DNA of 64,000 bases. Origin: Rhodoblastus sp. Its GTDB lineage: Bacteria > Pseudomonadota > Alphaproteobacteria > Rhizobiales > Beijerinckiaceae. A program made the position numbers and the translations under genes. Where the stretch lies: contig NZ_JAGRPM010000027.1 of assembly GCF_019449565.1 (NCBI RefSeq), positions 124,001 through 188,000 on the forward strand, given 5' to 3'. Positions 62,550 to 64,000 of this stretch are shown here, piece by piece (position 1 is the first letter of the stretch; each line of letters opens with the position of its first letter). The notes below the pieces were generated by a model. It worked only from the letters and a program-made list of their open reading frames with translations. It did not search any database and had not been told where the DNA came from.

Positions 62550-63809
62550 TCACTCCACCTTCAGCAGCACGTGCTTCTTCTTGCCGACAGACAGCTTGGC
62601 GACGCCTTCCTGCTCGAAATCGGCCTGGCCGAGCACATAGCGCTCGTCTGTGATCGTGACGTCGTTCAGCTTCAGTCCGCCGCCCTTAATCTGCCGCCGC
62701 GCCTCGCCGGTCGAGGGCGTCAGGCCGGCCTTGACGAAGGCGGCGAGCACGCCGAGGCCGGAGGCGACTTCGCCCGCCGCCACGGTCACGCTTGGGAGGC
62801 TCTGCGCCAGCACGCCTTCCTCAAACGTCTTGCGTGCTGTTTCTGCGGCGGCTTCGGCCGCCTCGCGCCCATGCAGCAAGGCGGTCGCCTCATTGGCCAG
62901 AACTTTCTTGGCCTCATTGATCTCGGCGCCTTGCAGCGCGGCGAGCTTTGCGACCTCGTCGAGCGGCAGGGTGGTGAACAGCTTCAGAAAGCGCGCCACA
63001 TCGGCGTCCTCGGCGTTGCGCCAATATTGCCAATAGTCATAGACGGGCAGCATGTCGGCATTAAGCCAGACGGCGCCCGCGGCGGTCTTGCCCATCTTGG
63101 CGCCCGAGGCGGTGGTCAGCAGCGGCGAGGTGAGGGCGTAAAGCTGCGGCGTTCCCATGCGGCGGCCAAGGTCGAGGCCGGTGACGATATTGCCCCATTG
63201 GTCTGAGCCGCCCATTTGCAACAAGCAGCCGTGCCTGCGATTTAATTCCACAAAATCAAAGGCTTGCAGGCACATATAGTTAAATTCAATGAAGGACAGC
63301 TCGTGCTCGCGCTCAAGCCGCAGCTTGACCGAATCCATCGCCATCATGCGATTGACCGAGAAATGCTTGCCGACGTCGCGCAGGAAGTCGATGTAATTGA
63401 GCTTGCAGAGCCATTCCTCATTATCGGTCAGCAGGGCGTCGGTCTTGCCCGGCCCAAACGCGAGGAATTTCTCGAAAACCTTCTTGATCGAATCCTTGTT
63501 GGCTTCGATCTGGTCGACGGTCAGCATCTTCCGGCTCTCGTCCTTGCCGGAGGGGTCGCCGACCCGAGTCGTGCCGCCGCCCATCAATGTGATCGGCTTG
63601 CCGCCGGTCTTTTGCAGCCAGTGCAGCATCATGATCGGCAGCAGCGAGCCGACATGGAGCGAGGCCGCGGTGCAGTCGAAGCCGATATAGGCGATCAACT
63701 CGCCCGCGAGGGCCTTCTGGTCCAGCCCCTCGACGTCCGAGCACTGGTGAACGAAGCCGCGCGCATAGAGCGTGTTCAGAAAATCGGATTTCGGCGTGTA
63801 GCTAGTCAT
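62550..63809 (-). CDS. tyrS: tyrosyl-tRNA synthetase
   Basis: A 419-residue class I synthetase charging tRNA-Tyr. The HIGH-like motif is LHVGS in [13 protein letters not shown], and the KMSKS loop is GAKMGKT. The tyrosine-binding residues fall in [10 protein letters not shown] and [12 protein letters not shown]. The C-terminal S4-like domain ([16 protein letters not shown]) is present. The ATG at 63809 is preceded by GAGGGTAAA. A 191-base leader follows toward the window end with a hairpin at 63889-63918; no T-box features are seen. Confidence 0.97.
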   Translation of the reverse strand: MTSYTPKSDFLNTLYARGFVHQCSDVEGLDQKALAGELIAYIGFDCTAASLHVGSLLPIMMLHWLQKTGGKPITLMGGGTTRVGDPSGKDESRKMLTVDQIEANKDSIKKVFEKFLAFGPGKTDALLTDNEEWLCKLNYIDFLRDVGKHFSVNRMMAMDSVKLRLEREHELSFIEFNYMCLQAFDFVELNRRHGCLLQMGGSDQWGNIVTGLDLGRRMGTPQLYALTSPLLTTASGAKMGKTAAGAVWLNADMLPVYDYWQYWRNAEDADVARFLKLFTTLPLDEVAKLAALQGAEINEAKKVLANEATALLHGREAAEAAAETARKTFEEGVLAQSLPSVTVAAGEVASGLGVLAAFVKAGLTPSTGEARRQIKGGGLKLNDVTITDERYVLGQADFEQEGVAKLSVGKKKHVLLKVE

Positions 63810-63888
63810 TTTACCCTCGCTGGCGGCGAGATTTAGTTTTTTGCGGGGCAGGGCGCAAGGCGCCGCGATGGCCTTGCATAAAATGAAA

Positions 63889-63918
63889 AGCAGACAATCC
63901 TGGATTTCAGGATCTGCT
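63889..63918. repeat. hairpin upstream of tyrS
   Basis: AGCAG plus ATCCTG pair with CAGGAT plus CTGCT around a GATTT loop, with a 3-base bulge on one side. It lies about 80 bases before the tyrS start. It could be a terminator or leader structure of either flanking gene; there is no T-run. Confidence 0.35.
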
Positions 63919-63997
63919 GTGTGATGGCGCGAAGCATCTTCGCCGGCAGAGAACGCGATGTGGGGTATGACGCTGCTTTCTCCCAGCGGAGAAACTA

Positions 63998-64000
63998 ATG
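63998..64000 (+). CDS. probable gene start at the right edge
   Basis: The window ends exactly in an ATG preceded by GCGGAGAAACTA, so GGAG lies six bases before it, a good ribosome-binding site. A rightward gene divergent from tyrS probably starts here, but nothing of its product is visible. Confidence 0.3.

Noticed and set aside
63810..64000. T-box riboswitch before tyrS
   Set aside because: No conserved T-box sequence or specifier-loop architecture; such switches are not expected in alphaproteobacteria. Only a simple bulged hairpin is present.

Overview
The window is 64 kb of high-GC alphaproteobacterial chromosome. Several gene orders are typical of Hyphomicrobiales (Rhizobiales): ribE-ribH-nusB-thiL, yceD-plsX-fabH-ihfA-merR-tRNA-Pro, and ntrY-ntrX-dat-hfq-hflX. 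A complete NAD-linked molybdenum formate dehydrogenase operon with its own oxalate/formate-family transporter, together with a hydroxypyruvate-reductase-like dehydrogenase, suggests a methylotroph or C1-user, perhaps Beijerinckiaceae or Methylocystaceae. That placement is inference from gene order and protein character; no search was possible.

Positions 1 to about 7,300 are the right part of an integrative element whose left end lies outside the window. It carries a P4-type tyrosine integrase (5879-7198), a small gene coupled to it, and a MerR-like excisionase candidate (5340-5534). It also has two divergent operons of mostly unrecognised genes. The leftward operon encodes a helix-hairpin-helix glycosylase-like protein, a tiny coiled-coil protein and a Vsr/DUF559-like nuclease; this is the best candidate for an undescribed (defence-like) system. 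The rightward operon encodes coiled-coil proteins, a protein with two modular DNA-binding-like repeats, and a protein with five AxPV repeats spaced about 24-25 residues apart. The integrase side abuts ribE, so the element appears to have inserted inside the riboflavin operon.

Positions 7,369-20,500 are core genes: riboflavin (ribE, ribH), nusB, thiL, a K+-independent H+-pyrophosphatase, bamE, a cytochrome bc1 assembly chaperone, fatty acid/phospholipid initiation (DUF177, plsX, fabH), ihfA, a MerR regulator, tRNA-Pro(GGG), pterin dehydratase and a host-attachment-family protein. Strong rho-independent terminators separate convergent units.

Positions 20,600-26,650 have an iron and redox theme: an FTR1 permease with cupredoxin-like partner and an outer-membrane barrel, a LysR regulator divergent from a YceI-cytochrome b561-YceI operon, then bacterioferritin with its ferredoxin Bfd. 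Two sites resembling the Irr iron-control element lie upstream of the bfd and barrel genes.

Positions 26,700-34,500 hold the formate operon, transcribed leftward as fdsG-fdsB-fdsA-fdhD-fdsD-transporter, with LysR-type operator-like palindromes at its head. Positions 34,594-44,093 form a leftward tripartite efflux operon (outer-membrane factor, adaptor, two RND pumps). Positions 44,696-49,549 contain envelope glycolipid genes (late acyltransferase, GT25, GT2), a D-2-hydroxyacid dehydrogenase and a ferredoxin-type reductase.

Positions 49,662-57,034 are the NtrYX two-component system, a split chromate transporter, a D-amino-acid aminotransferase-like enzyme, Hfq and HflX. The window closes with a PAP2 phosphatase, an ABC-F ATPase, a DsbA-like oxidoreductase, an aminotransferase, a DUF72 protein and tyrosyl-tRNA synthetase.
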